Assembly: GCA_037074765.1 (NCBI GenBank)
Contig: JBAMDO010000575.1
Span: 62,001 to 126,000 of the forward strand
DNA length: 64,000 nt
DNA from: Mansonella perstans
Lineage: Eukaryota > Nematoda > Chromadorea > Rhabditida > Onchocercidae
Direction of reading: 5' to 3'
The notes beneath the pieces are model-generated. The model was not told the origin of the DNA. It worked only from the letters and a program-made list of their open reading frames with translations, and searched no databases. Both the position numbers and the translations under genes were made by a program. The first letter of the stretch is position 1; every line of letters begins with the position of its first letter. Below, one piece after another: positions 12,606-23,493 of the stretch.

Positions 12606-15168
12606 TTATGGCTTGCGGCCGCGATTGGCATTCATTAGCTCGAAAAATTTACTGGTTCCTTTCTTCGGGTTACTCATTGGTGATGTCCACACAGCTGAAG
12701 ATGTTCGTTTATTATAACGTGTGCGATTCCTTGCAAAGATTTTGTGCAGCATAGGTGTTCGTACTAATCCGAAATAAGCATCAGGATCAATAGGTGGTTG
12801 CACAATTTGCTTTCGTAACGCATCTTGTAGTTGTTCTCCTAAAATTAAGAACTCGAAATTATTTTAATGCTAGGCGGCTATGTCACATTACAAGAACAGA
12901 AATCAACGCTAACTTTGCGCCCAAACAGGAACCGGTTTTCGTGGATTTTCTTCATCATCCGTTTCATCATTTGATGAAATGCTCTCTACATCATAATTAT
13001 TACCAATATCATCCAATGTTTCATTTTCTGGCATATTTATGCTGAAAAGGATAAGAGTAATAATTTTTCAGAAATTTACAAAATTCTAGATAGCGAAGAT
13101 GTATACCAATGTACTTACAGAACTATTCGTTTTCAAAAAAATGAATATTAAAACAAGTACCTAAACATTTCTTGCAACATGAAAATAGCTCAAATCTGAA
13201 CCTTTTATCATAAGTTTGATTATTTATACTGCTTATCTCGGCGATAGTCTGATTATTGAAACTGCTTGTCTCGGCAATAGTCTGATTATTTATACTGCTT
13301 GTCTCGGCAACAGTCTGGTTATTTATACTGCTTGTCTCGGTAATAGTCTGATTATTTATACTGCTTGTTTCGGTAATAGTCTGATTATCATTTATACTGC
13401 TTGTCTCGGTAATAGTCTGATTATTTATACTGCTTGTCTCAGCAGTAGGAGTGTTAAATCTAATGTTATCTGAAGCTTCATCCACATTTTCCTTCTCATT
13501 TATTTCTGAATTCTCAACCACCGATGAATGCATCACAGTGTGAGGACTATATCGTAAATATTTCGGCATTTCTTGTTCAGTCGCCGCTGAAATTCCTTCT
13601 AGTTCATTAGTAGCACATGCACTGCTTTCTGAACTTCTGTCTCCAGAATTTCTCTTGTCATCAATTTCAAAACATTCAGTATGAGCTTGACCACCGACAA
13701 GCTCATCATCCAGAACTTTTTCTGACTTGTCAATCACGGCAGAACATCTCTTGTCATCAATTTCAAAATATTCACTATGAGCTTGACCACCAACAAACTC
13801 ATCACCCTGTACTTTTTCTGACGTGTCGATCAAAGCAGAACATCTATCAATGTCATCTCCTTCATTGCATTCCACTAGGTCTAGTTTCTGTCTTTTATTC
13901 TGGATATCCATATCCTGTTTGACGCTATCGAGATGGTTTCGTTTTCCTTGAAATTGAAGATTTTCCTAAAATGAAATCTGGAAGTGTCATTTCCCTTAAA
14001 ATTGAAATAATTATCTTTTGATAATGTGAAGCAAACCTGTCCATCTTTTGCTTTTGCCTTCTGTAATACATTCTTTGGTGCATAAAGAGACATGTTTTGT
14101 GAAGATTTCGCACGAAGGGGCTGTTTCTGTATACGATTGTAATACCCCCTATAATATATGTTTTTATCATCATTTTATTTTGTTGTAACATGTTTCCTCT
14201 CAGCATCAGTATTCTTTCATCATCTCAAGTAAGCTCCAACTCTACTACTGTCACCCATACAATGAAGTACTCACTTAATCACTATCAAGCACCATAATAT
14301 AAATAAAACCTAGTACGACACGGTGATTTTGAAATAGCTCTTTGCGGCATTTGTTGCTTTTGTCTCAATTCTTTGATTTGTTGTTCCCGCATTTTTATTA
14401 TCCGAAGCTTCTCAAGTGCTTCTTCTTCTTTCTTTTTATTGTTCATTTTCACGCGCAGTGCCCGTTCCTCGCGATCTCTGAATTTTAACTGGTATTTAAA
14501 AACAGAGCGAGAAAGCAATATTTTAGAATCACATAATTCACCATGTTATGACTTCTCCATTGAAAGAATTTCCGAAAGAGCATAATAAAGTTGGTATAAG
14601 CTAAAATTTATAATCCACAAAATGGCAATTCTATAAAATCAAATTAATAAACGACCTCCTCGCACGTTCTGCCTTTTCTTTCATCAGCTCTTCTTTGTTT
14701 TTGATCACCGTATTTGTTCGTTTCTCCATTTTACGTATTACTTCAGATCTCTTGAATACTGGCTATAAAAGAAACTTTCACACTAAAATTTTCAAGGGCC
14801 TACGCAGTGAGATAATTTGATCTGCTGTGGATCACGATCTGGATCCTTTCCATTAAATTTCTACGGACTTAACATAGTTAAAATTAGAACTAAATTAATT
14901 TAAAATAAAGTGAAGATGAAACTTACTTGCTGAGCATTCGCCTTTGGAGTAACCGCATTCTTCTTATCAGCCATTTTCGGAGTTACATTAGTTCTATCAA
15001 AAGTCATCTTCGGAGTAACTGTAATTTTTCGGACAATGTCTTCCGTATCGGTCACAAACTTCTGTGTGGCAATCTTAGGAGTCATTACATTTCTAAGCGG
15101 AGTTCTGAAAAATATTAATTATTTTCTCATAAAAAATTATATTCACTGAATCAAAATGATAACCTAAA

Positions 15169-15200
<32 letters not shown>

Positions 15201-16861
15201 GAATTCCTCACCGCTTCGGTGTGTTCTTTTCTGAAGTTATAACTGGAGGAGACTCATTCACCTGCAAAACATATTTCATTCAGAAAAGCAATATATCTAA
15301 AGAATATATATGTACACAGCAGTAACCTTTAAAGGTGTTTTTTGTCTTGATGCACATTGCTTCGGAGAAAACAAAGGCCGCATTGGCGTTTTTTGATCAT
15401 TCATTCGGCCACTGAACATTGTCTCCTGTTTTACAGCTCGCTGTAAGAGATGAAATTAGGAACATAAGGTCAATGAATAAAAATAAAGTCCGAACAGCAT
15501 TATTGAAAGCACGCACCGCAGTAGCATTTCTCGAGAATTTCGGAGTTTGGGCAGCATAAGTTGCAGTTTTTCTGAAAACAGAAGCACAATAAAAAAAAAT
15601 TCTGGGAACTCTCTTCCCGATTCCATCATATATTTGTAATCGACGACATCGAAAATAACCTGACACAAAACTGCTCGCATGGATAATTATTAGGAATAGG
15701 TTCTATAACGATTAAATAAAAGGCAACAACACCAGTAAAGCAATAACCCCGCGAAAGTTAAACTCATTTATGCTATTTTTTGTAACATACCTATCGTTGG
15801 CAAAAGAAGTTGTTCCTATTTTTGTGATACTATTCAACAGATTTTTCCTGTTCTTCTGGAAAGTTTCCGCTTCCTGTGAAAAACAATATCCTCGTTTAGG
15901 CGTTTTCGGCAAGCGTATGCGACCTGTTCTACAAATTCAAATTCGATTAAACACTCTGGAGTTGAACTACTAATTATTTATAGAATCCAACAGCAAGGAA
16001 TAAAAAAGTTAAAAAATCACCAATTCTTATGTGTTAAAAGTTTTCGATTTCAGAGATTGATTTCAATCATTTGACAGTATTGACTTGAAAACTTGTACAA
16101 TAAAAAAGAAACACCGAATCAGAAAATGAATAATGCTTTAACGACTAATATTATGAATCTTTTTCAGAAATTTATGCGCTTTTATGCGCTATAATAGCAC
16201 TACAAAACAATGCTTCCTGCAAAACGATAAAACAATCCTGATATGTCTTTAAAATATAGAAAATGGATTTCCGAATCAAACTTACTCGTTCCGTATAATA
16301 TCTTTAGCAATATCCCTTTGTTCCTCGAGCCAAAGGAAGAAATTATTGATTTTTGACAGAACGTCTGCATCAAATTTATTCACAATTAATCGGTCGATAC
16401 GATGAAAATCAATCCTAAAAATTCAAGAACATTAGCTTCTACGAAAAAAAAGTTTCTACGCTAATTTTCAGCAACTTATTTCAATCTATCCACATTTATT
16501 CCCGTCAAAAATATCTTTCAGATGCAAAGCTTCTAAAACAAATTTGAAGAAAATAACTGAATGCAGAAAATCTTCGAGCGGTAAACAGTGAAAGCGCAAA
16601 ATAAAGCTAACAAAAAATTCGTATATTATTTTCGATAAACAGTTTACAGAGAGAATCAATCATTCAAATAACTGCGAACAATGGAGCCATTTCATGCAAA
16701 AACTTGGAATTATGCTAAAATAAAAAATCGTAAAAAAAGTTTTAAAATTCTCTAAATTTAACAATAGCAATTTCATTTTTGATTTGGACAAAAAATTAAT
16801 AATAAACAAACACTGACCGTGAATCTGCAAGTAATCTGTTCACGTCATTTCTAGCGATCAT
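12606..16861 (-). CDS. INCENP: Inner centromere protein INCENP
   Basis: Scaffold of the chromosomal passenger complex, which carries Aurora B and recruits Survivin/Borealin at mitotic centromeres and the midzone. Exons read: 16818-16861 (MIARNDVNRLLADS), about 16289-16415 (contains FFLWLEEQRDIA, the N-terminal CEN-box region), 15792-15932 (RLPKTPKR), 15518-15573, 15328-15440, 15213-15261, about 14929-15103, about 14658-14762, about 14318-14500, about 14036-14110, about 13206-13963, about 12901-13036 and 12606 to about 12840. Exons near 14.3-14.8 kb are highly charged (KKKEEEALEKLRIIKMREQQ), matching the helical/coiled-coil region. The last exons give PVPVWAQ, then TRYNKRTSSAVWTSP, the IN-box with the TSS motif phosphorylated by Aurora B. 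A VTPK-like phrase occurs four times in the 14.93-15.10 kb exon. The large exon near 13.2-13.96 kb is a repeat-rich insert (see separate entries). The N-terminal exons are supported by splice sites more than by similarity. Confidence 0.92.
13206..13452 (-). repeat. 33-bp coding tandem repeat in INCENP
   Basis: About eight copies of an 11-residue unit, TSSINNQTITE, on the minus strand (plus-strand phrase CTGCTTGTCTCGGTAATAGT). One copy carries an extra Asp codon and one reads TSSFNNQTIAE. The period stays a multiple of three, so the reading frame is kept. Confidence 0.9.
13650..13860 (-). repeat. near-identical repeat of an acidic module in INCENP
   Basis: Consecutive copies of a module of about 31-32 residues: RCSALIDTSEKVQGDEFVGG followed by QAHSEYFEIDDK, and RCSAVIDKSEKVLDDELVGG followed by QAHTECFEIDDK. 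Copies are about 93-96 bp apart, and a partial third start is seen at KRNSGDRSSESS. Confidence 0.85.
15170..15199. repeat. poly(A) tract in an INCENP intron
   Basis: An uninterrupted run of about 29 A on the plus strand (poly-T in the transcript), probably length-variable. Confidence 0.9.
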
Positions 16862-17480
16862 GCTCACTTTTGCTGTTTTATGTGTTTATTCTTTAAACCT
16901 GAAAATGCTAGAAAGACAATATTACCGAAGAATTTGTGTATCTCTACTTCCGATTACAGTGCACATCTCATTTATCCCATCTCACGATTACGGTACACGT
17001 CTCATCTATCCTATATCACGCATAGACACTACGCAATCACGTTTAAATGAAAACTTCGGCGCGAATAATCAAAAATTGTCTCTGTTCACTTCCCAACTAT
17101 CTATCTGTCTTTTTAGTCTGACTCTCTACCTTTAGCATGATTCTCTTCCGTATCTCTTTGTCTTAAGCGGAGATTTCTGATTTTGGAACACTTCGCAAAC
17201 AACTTAACTAAGAGTGATCATGAAAGGGCTGAGAGGGAAGCTCTGTATGAAATGTTACGGCTAAGATGGCACGTTGTGACCTTCACGTCATGACTGTTTC
17301 ATGACTGTTTCTACTAAATATAATACTAAGTACATAGATAACTGACGCATACACGCTTAGCGTATACGTAAGTTACGTGACCATACACTCATAGCATATA
17401 CGTAAATTACGTGAACTTATTACTTCCTGTCACTGTCTACATGTTGAATGTCACTGTAGTGTGTATATTTATCTGTTCCA
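16862..17480. other. 5' flank of INCENP with a 34-bp direct repeat
   Basis: At 17348-17414 two copies of a roughly 34-bp unit (CATACACGCTTAGCGTATAC, then GTAAGTTACGTGA) follow each other. Each contains a GCTTAGC/TACGTA dyad-like stretch. No gene is supported. The open frame at 16860-17135 is antisense or promoter sequence. Confidence 0.5.
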
Positions 17481-17499
17481 TGTCTATATGCGTCTCTAT

Positions 17500-17627
17500 G
17501 TGTATGTGTGTATGTTTGTATGTGTGTGTATATGTGTGTGTATGTGTGTATGTGTATGTGCGTATGTGTGTGTATGTTTGTATGTGTTTGTATGTGTGTA
17601 TGTGTGTGTGTGTGTGTGTGTGTGTAT
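17500..17627. repeat. (TG)n microsatellite
   Basis: TGTG/TATG dinucleotide-rich run, ending in a pure (TG)11-type stretch near 17605-17625. The Val/Cys/Tyr and Thr/His open frames across it are artefacts. Confidence 0.95.
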
Positions 17628-17639
17628 TGATTGCTCATA

Positions 17640-18777
17640 ACAATCAATGTTATATTTAATCAGCGTAAAATTGATAAGTTGATCGATTTAGGTATCTATA
17701 ATTCATTTACAGATCCTCTGATTGCATCAAATATACATGAGGAATAGCTATGAAATGTAGTTCTTTTTCATGATAAAAAAAATGAAAAAGTTTATTATAA
17801 AATTAGCTTTTGTTTTGTATCATCAAAATAGATAGAAGAAAAAGATAATTTTATTTATGCTAAATGGATGAGTAAATTTTTCTTAGACCGTTAATATTGT
17901 AATACCGCGATGCGCGCCCGATAAATCGTGGAAATTTCAGTGATTTTATTGCTCATTTGGTACTTTGCTGTTCTACTTGTACGATTACACAAAATGTTCT
18001 AAAAACTGAAATTGAAAGTGAAATTCGTTCTGTTAAAGAGATAGTGTTGGTAATATGAATAGCTGGAATTTGTATTTCAGTTTTAATGTTGTTTTATTTA
18101 ATATATCTAATTCGCACACATTTTAAAATTTATTTTAACAAATTATTTCGGTGTTTCTGTTTCATAAAAAAAAAAAATAAATAAATAAATAAAACATCAA
18201 AAAAAAAAACCATAGAAATATCGATATAAACGCATGAAAAATATGTGTGTTGCTATAGAATTTGATGAATTTATTCTAAAAGTATTAGATAATTTCAGTA
18301 TTTTAATTTCTCTGTTACATGTAATCATAAATTTTTAATTTTGCTATCTCTAAAGACCTTTATAAAAATTTAACGAACTTTATCATGTACTTTAATTTCA
18401 GGGAAAGTCATTTATTTACAAGCCCGTATAAGTAGGAAACAGCTGGCAACTAACATCATAATACATTAATAAAAGTGATTGAAATAAGTCATAGCAATTG
18501 CTAATTAATTATTTTTAATTGCATAACTCTAATTAGATAACTCGAGAATGAGAAATGAATGATAATGAGATAAAAACAACTTTTGTAGTATTATTTATTA
18601 AAGAAAGAATAGGAAGGATTACATAATAATATCAAATTTCTTTCTAAAATAACTTTGTGAAGTAAAATCCGAGCACAATTCTGGTATAACATTATCTCTA
18701 ATGACAATGGCTATGCTGTTTGATACTATCTGACATACTGTGAATTTTGTAAACAAACTCTATTATGGGTTTGTATA
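17640..18777. other. AT-rich intergenic stretch
   Basis: No exon, RNA gene or repeat family recognised apart from A-runs and a short (AAAT)n near 18165-18195. Confidence 0.4.
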
Positions 18778-18935
18778 TCTGAGCCAATAAATACTATATT
18801 TGGTCCAAGGACATAGCCATTATCATCTGAGCCAATAACTACTATATTTGGTCAAGGACATAGCCATTATCATCTGAGCCAATAACTACTATATTTGGTC
18901 CAAGGATATAGCCATTATCATCTGAGCCAATAACT
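18778..18935. repeat. tandem array, about 3.3 copies, 48-bp unit
   Basis: The unit is TCTGAGCCAATAACTACTAT, then ATTTGGTCCAAGGACATAGC and CATTATCA. Unit starts lie near 18778, 18826, 18873 and 18921. It abuts the 3' end of the GMPPB-like fragment. Confidence 0.9.
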
Positions 18936-18939
18936 TTTG

Positions 18940-19247
18940 CTAGAGATAAAGTTCCCGGTTTGTTCCAAGAGGTTCTTGATAAAGTTCCTGGTCTACTCCA
19001 GGAGGTTCTTTTCCCACACAAAAATGTACTGTGATATTCCAGTGGTTAGTCTGCTTTACTATTTCTTCTTTTAAAACTTTCATTCGATAACTAACAGCCA
19101 AAATAACGGTATCTATATCTGCAGCTATACAGTGCTTCCACCTGATGAAAATCATTGGCTTATTGGCAAACTTAATAAGCTTTGGCTTTGGTTGAGTTAG
19201 AGCCAACAGTTGCAAACAAATGTCAGCTGGAATTAGAGCGCTTATCA
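18940..19247 (-). pseudogene. GMPPB-like (mannose-1-phosphate guanylyltransferase) fragment
   Basis: The minus-strand translation contains LALTQPKPKLIKFANKPM, then DIDTVILAVSYRMKVLKEEI and HFCVGKEPPG. These align in order with the N-terminal nucleotidyltransferase region of GDP-mannose pyrophosphorylase B: the TLTQPKPLVEFANKPM-type segment, the VVLAVSYR segment and the EEEPLGTAG segment. Upstream, SALIPADICLQLLALTQ sits where the ALILVGGYGTRLRP nucleotide-binding loop should be. That glycine-rich loop is destroyed, and a stop lies just before it in frame. The fragment ends in two imperfect 11-residue copies (EPPGVDQELYQ, EPLGTNRELYL) and then a stop. About 100 of the roughly 360 residues are left, with no introns. 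It is best read as a decayed (possibly retro-)copy without enzyme activity. Confidence 0.7.
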
Positions 19248-19249
19248 GC

Positions 19250-20106
19250 TGATTTCATTCAATGTGCAATTTTATCAAATTCCCGCGAATAAAACTCTTG
19301 AGAATGATACGACACCAAATAAAACTTCTTCCCGAAATATTGATTGAAATTTGTTAGCAGTTAATTTATTCCTATTTCAAAAGCAACAAATGTAAATTTA
19401 GTTAAGTCATTGAAAGAGTAAATAAAATTGTACTCATTGGTCGATAATTAGTTGGTGGCATATTTACTCGTCGTAAATATTCAACTCATTCCCATTCTGC
19501 ATCGATTTTGAAGAAAGAAAATGATGCATTTAATATGCAAGAAACAATTCTGAGCAAAAGTTCATTAACTTATCAATCAATACTAAAATTTGTGAGGGAA
19601 AAGTGCTATATAAGAAATTGTCCATTAAAGTTGATATTTAGTCGTAAAAATTTTAAAAAAGAAATGAGAGGAGTAAATTATCAATACATCCTTTACTATA
19701 ATATTATTAATCCAGATACAATTTTGGATATTTCTGGGCAAGAGACATAGAGGTTTCATAGCGGATTGCTGTTATTTACTGTTACTTTAGTTCAATGCAT
19801 TAGAGTTTGCAAGTGTCTCTGGTTACTCTTTTTTTTTTCACTTTCCTCAACTCTTCATCTGATTTTTTTTTTTTTAATTCTGGTTTTGAACTTTGAACTC
19901 TTCTCTCATATTTCGATTGTTTGGTTGATAGTTATGCACCAGTTTTTGTCAAAATGATATAAATTTACCGGATTGATTGTAATTGATAATTCGTTGACCA
20001 AAAGAAATTTATCGATTTGTTGAAATTACGTTTTGGAATTAAAATTTTCCATTCAATAAGAAAAGTAATGCTCTGATTCTTGTTTTTTAAGAGATTATTT
20101 AATTGA
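19250..20106. other. intergenic; small open frame of unknown status
   Basis: An 80-codon plus-strand frame at 19508-19750 starts MKKENDAFNMQETILSKSS and is Lys/Ile/Asn-rich, as AT-rich noncoding DNA often is. No family is recognised and no splice context is convincing. A T-rich stretch follows near 19830-19880. Confidence 0.3.
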
Positions 20107-22039
20107 ATGATGGTGGAAAAAGCGAGCAGTGATCGACAGCTTTCGTGGATTTATGAAGGCACGAAATCATTGGTTAATCGGGAAGATTATTTGCTCGGCA
20201 AAAGGGTATTAAAAGCTTGTACTTGGTAGCTTGTGAATATTTTATTTCATTGCAAAGCTTGTCTAGCATATTTACTTAATAGAACATTCCTTAGGTGGAT
20301 AAGAACTTCGAACTCTACTCAGATACTATAATCAAGGAGAAGGAAAGCGGAATTGAAGCAATAGAAAAGCCGCAGCAATGTGTAACTGGTGCTTCGTCAT
20401 CGAGAATATCCAATTTAGGAGTTGATATTGTGAGAACCGAAGATCCGTTAGTGGCTATTAAGGTATCTTAAATGATTATTTCATTCGCATTTCATATGAA
20501 AAGTACCAAATTTTATAAAAAACTTCAGTTTGCAGCATTAAATCTGCACAAAGCTGGAATTTGTCGGCAAGTTGCGCGTAAATGATGATTTGGTTTTAGA
20601 TGAGGGAGGAAAGGGTTTGGCAGGAGAAGATGGAAAATCCTTTGGTGCAATTAAAAATGCAAAAACTGATGAAGAAAGTAATGGAGAAGAGAGAAAAGAA
20701 AATAATGAAGAAATTGAAGAAATTAGAAAAGTCGAGAAAACGTAAGCACAGCGCTGAGTGCGATAACAGTGCTGATCACGTTGAGGTAAAGATCGTTATA
20801 ATTATCAACATTCGCATTCATTTTTTCTAAGGTTCAGTAATATTTTAACCGAAATAACTTTAAATCATTTGTAGAAGAATGAACGGCATTGTGCTGATGG
20901 TGAAAAACAAGCAAAAATGCCTTCACTTCCTTCGGAATTGGCAAAAGTAGGAAGATTTTCTTATTCTTAGAAAGGCGTTATCAAACCAGTTGTCTTTCTG
21001 GAAATTCTTTTCAAAATGTTTAAATGTGAAATTGAAATCAAGATTACTCAAGGTTACTTAAATTTTAAATTGGTTTTTCATCGTTCTCCATAGTTTTTCA
21101 TACCTTACGATTAGACAGAAAAAGTATATAATGTTTATGGAGGATTAGAACAATAAAACATAGATGATTTTCAGGAAAAGCGAGAAAAAAAACATTTGCA
21201 GAAAGATAGCCATATTCCGGCACATTTACGACCTAAATACGTAAGTTTTTCTTGGTATCATTTTTTGCTCTTTTCTACTATCATTATTCAACTTCTTTCC
21301 ATATTTTAAGAGTTCATTATCGGAAAGCGATGATAACGAAGACGAAAGTAAGGAAAGTGACAGGAAATCACGGGAGAAGAAATATGGTTTGGTAAAGAGA
21401 GGGAAGCATGAAGTACGAAAGCAGTTAGAAGTGGACAATCCATATAAAATCCTTCCAAAGAAGCAAACTGAGCCTTACAAAGTTTCTTTTTGAAATTTTT
21501 CTTTTATTTCCTTTCCGGTCTTTTATTTTCATTTCCACATTTCCAATCTAAATCTGATAACTTTTGCAGAAATCAGAAAGACATCAATTGACAGAGAAAG
21601 AGATGGAAATGAAACGGCGAGAAATGCTAGAAAATGCCAGTTGGAGGGATGAAGTGAGAACGAAAAATATCAGAAGAAATGCGTTACGAGATGAGGAAGA
21701 GAGCCGAAGAAATGAAGGAAAGACTGCCAACTTTATTAGGTCTTCCTTTTAATGCTTTTACAATTATTGCTGCTAGAGTATTTCCGAATATTTTCAAGAT
21801 ATTTTCTACATAGGTACCTTAAATTCACAATATTGTGCATTTTACTTGAATACTTTCATCTGCATTTGTGGTGCGCTGCATAGAATATATACAAAATACT
21901 GTTTTGACACAGATGGCTTTTCAGGCCGATGTTGAACAATGCTGTATCAACGATGACAGTAGAGCAACAGTTGAGGAGCCATCGAAGAGAACTACAGCGG
22001 ACTGGCGGTTTTACTGAGCAAAATTTTGTCAAACGATGA
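20107..22039 (+). CDS. CWC25: Pre-mRNA-splicing factor CWC25 homologue
   Basis: Step-one spliceosome factor that joins the activated complex with Prp2/Yju2 before branching, in the nucleus. Exons: 20107-20207, 20295-20462, 20600-20785, 20874-20946, 21175-21240, 21310-21480, 21571-21737 and 21925-22039. Family blocks in order: LSWIYEGTKSLVNREDYLLG, VDKNFELYSD, VRTEDPLVAIK, MENPLVQLKMQKLM, a Lys/Arg/Glu-rich coiled middle, KDSHIPAHLRPKY, an acidic Ser run, LTEKEMEMKRREMLENASWR, and the terminal GGFTEQNFVKR, which matches the family C-terminus. The first ATG used (20107 or 20110) follows a TTTTTTAAG acceptor-like site. The block expected before LSWIY in the family (GGDLNLKKSWHP-type plus a charged helix) was not found upstream (see findings). 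The gene ends exactly at the family's conserved KR-stop. Confidence 0.92.
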
Positions 22040-22150
22040 TTTTACCGAATTTTTGTTAAACGATAATAGTATTTGTATAGCTCTGCATAGCTGTATTTCA
22101 ATTTGTGTCAATTATTGCGCCACAAAACACTGTATGCGAGCAATAACTTT

Positions 22151-22325
22151 GCCAAATTAAATCCTGTTCTTTTAAATTTGTAAGAAAGTAGTACGGCAGT
22201 ATACCAAATCAAGTCCTATTCTTTCAAATTTGCAATAGTGTAGCAGTATAGCAGTATGCCAAATTAAATTCTATCCTTTTAAATTTGCAAGAACGCAGTA
22301 TTAGTACGGTAGTACAGTCTTCAGT
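22151..22325. repeat. tandem repeat, 3 degenerate copies, 52-55-bp unit
   Basis: Each unit contains CCAAATTAAATCCT, then TTCTTTTAAATTTG and a GTAGTACGGCAGTA-like tail. Starts lie near 22152, 22204 and 22259, just downstream of the CWC25 stop. Confidence 0.8.
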
Positions 22326-22945
22326 CTGATTTAGGAGCAATTTCCAAGACATCTCTCCGAGTTCTCTAGGAGATCAAGAAAAAACATGCGGGGGGAGGAG
22401 GAGATGGACATGGTCAAACGCAACAAATGGTGCTGCTGCAAACTTCAACTTAACCCTTATGCCCTAACGTCTAACGTCTAACGAAGACGAAGATGCAATA
22501 TTCAGCATAAACACTTTAATACGACTTTCCTCTATCCTCTACATACACAAGTTTATTCCTTGACTTTTATACGATGTAAAATATGCGCCTGGTAAAAAAC
22601 ATTGGACCCTCATACAAATATGACCTTATGATCCTATCATGAGATGACTCATACAAATATCATGTGACCTTACCCATGGGATAACCCATACAAGTATCAT
22701 GATCTTAACCACAAGAACATTCCATCTCCGTCCCATTTTTTTTTTAAACTGTTCCACGTTTGTCTTACTTCTAATGATTTTGTTTCTACGTATAACAACA
22801 TGTTAAATCACTTTTATCATTTAATTAAAAACAGCTTTAAGGCATAGCCAGAAACGTGACAAGGTAAATCTTACGTGAGCTAAGTAAATAACGACCACAC
22901 GTTACATTAAGTATCATACACTGACCATATACACGGAGACGAAAC
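22326..22945. other. intergenic between CWC25 and histone H4
   Basis: Contains a GGGGGGAGGAGGAG patch at about 22392 and loosely repeated CATACAAATATCATG/TGACCTTA phrases at 22600-22700. No gene seen. Confidence 0.4.
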
Positions 22946-22952
22946 TTCGAGT

Positions 22953-22964
22953 TAGCATGACTCA
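22953..22964 (-). promoter_or_regulatory. conserved downstream element of H4
   Basis: The sense strand reads TGAGTCATGCTA, starting about 10 bases after the stem-loop. The same element recurs behind all five histone genes here. Function unknown: it may be a processing or termination signal, or a DNA-level bZIP (TGAGTCA) site. Confidence 0.6.
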
Positions 22965-22973
22965 CAGATTTGT

Positions 22974-22989
22974 GGCCCTAAAGAGGGCC
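22974..22989 (-). terminator. H4 histone mRNA 3' stem-loop
   Basis: The sense strand reads CCCAAC then GGCCCTCTTTAGGGCC: a perfect 6-bp stem with a 4-base loop, the binding site of SLBP/CDL-1, 70 bp after the H4 stop. It is followed by ACAAATCTG and the shared TGAGTCATGCTA element. Confidence 0.95.
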
Positions 22990-23059
22990 GTTGGGTTTTG
23001 TGCGCAGAAAAATTATTACGCTGACGAAATTTTCTCGGCGAAACTGAAGTTTTTGAATT

Positions 23060-23380
<321 letters not shown>

Positions 23381-23465
23381 TTAGACCAATCAATAACACA
23401 GCACAATGACCGCCAATCGCTACCGCACACAATCCAATTGAACTAGCCATAACCTCCATTCATCG

Positions 23466-23476
23466 GCCATTTATAC
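23466..23476 (-). promoter_or_regulatory. H4 TATA box
   Basis: The minus strand reads GTATAAATGGCC about 100 bp before the H4 ATG. Its position matches the TATA boxes of the other histone genes in the cluster. Confidence 0.65.
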
Positions 23477-23493
23477 TCATTGGCTTTACGACC

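Noticed and set aside
13216..13473. Plus-strand frame with repeated IYTACLGNSLI
   Set aside because: Antisense shadow of the INCENP TSSINNQTITE repeat; the minus-strand frame joins conserved INCENP exons.
6018..14825. Shared 13-mer GCCTACGCAGTGA at about 6022 and 14799 as a possible SINE
   Set aside because: Similarity does not extend clearly beyond the short word, so a mobile element cannot be supported.
17411..17659. Val/Cys/Tyr and His/Thr frames
   Set aside because: Pure (TG)n microsatellite translation.
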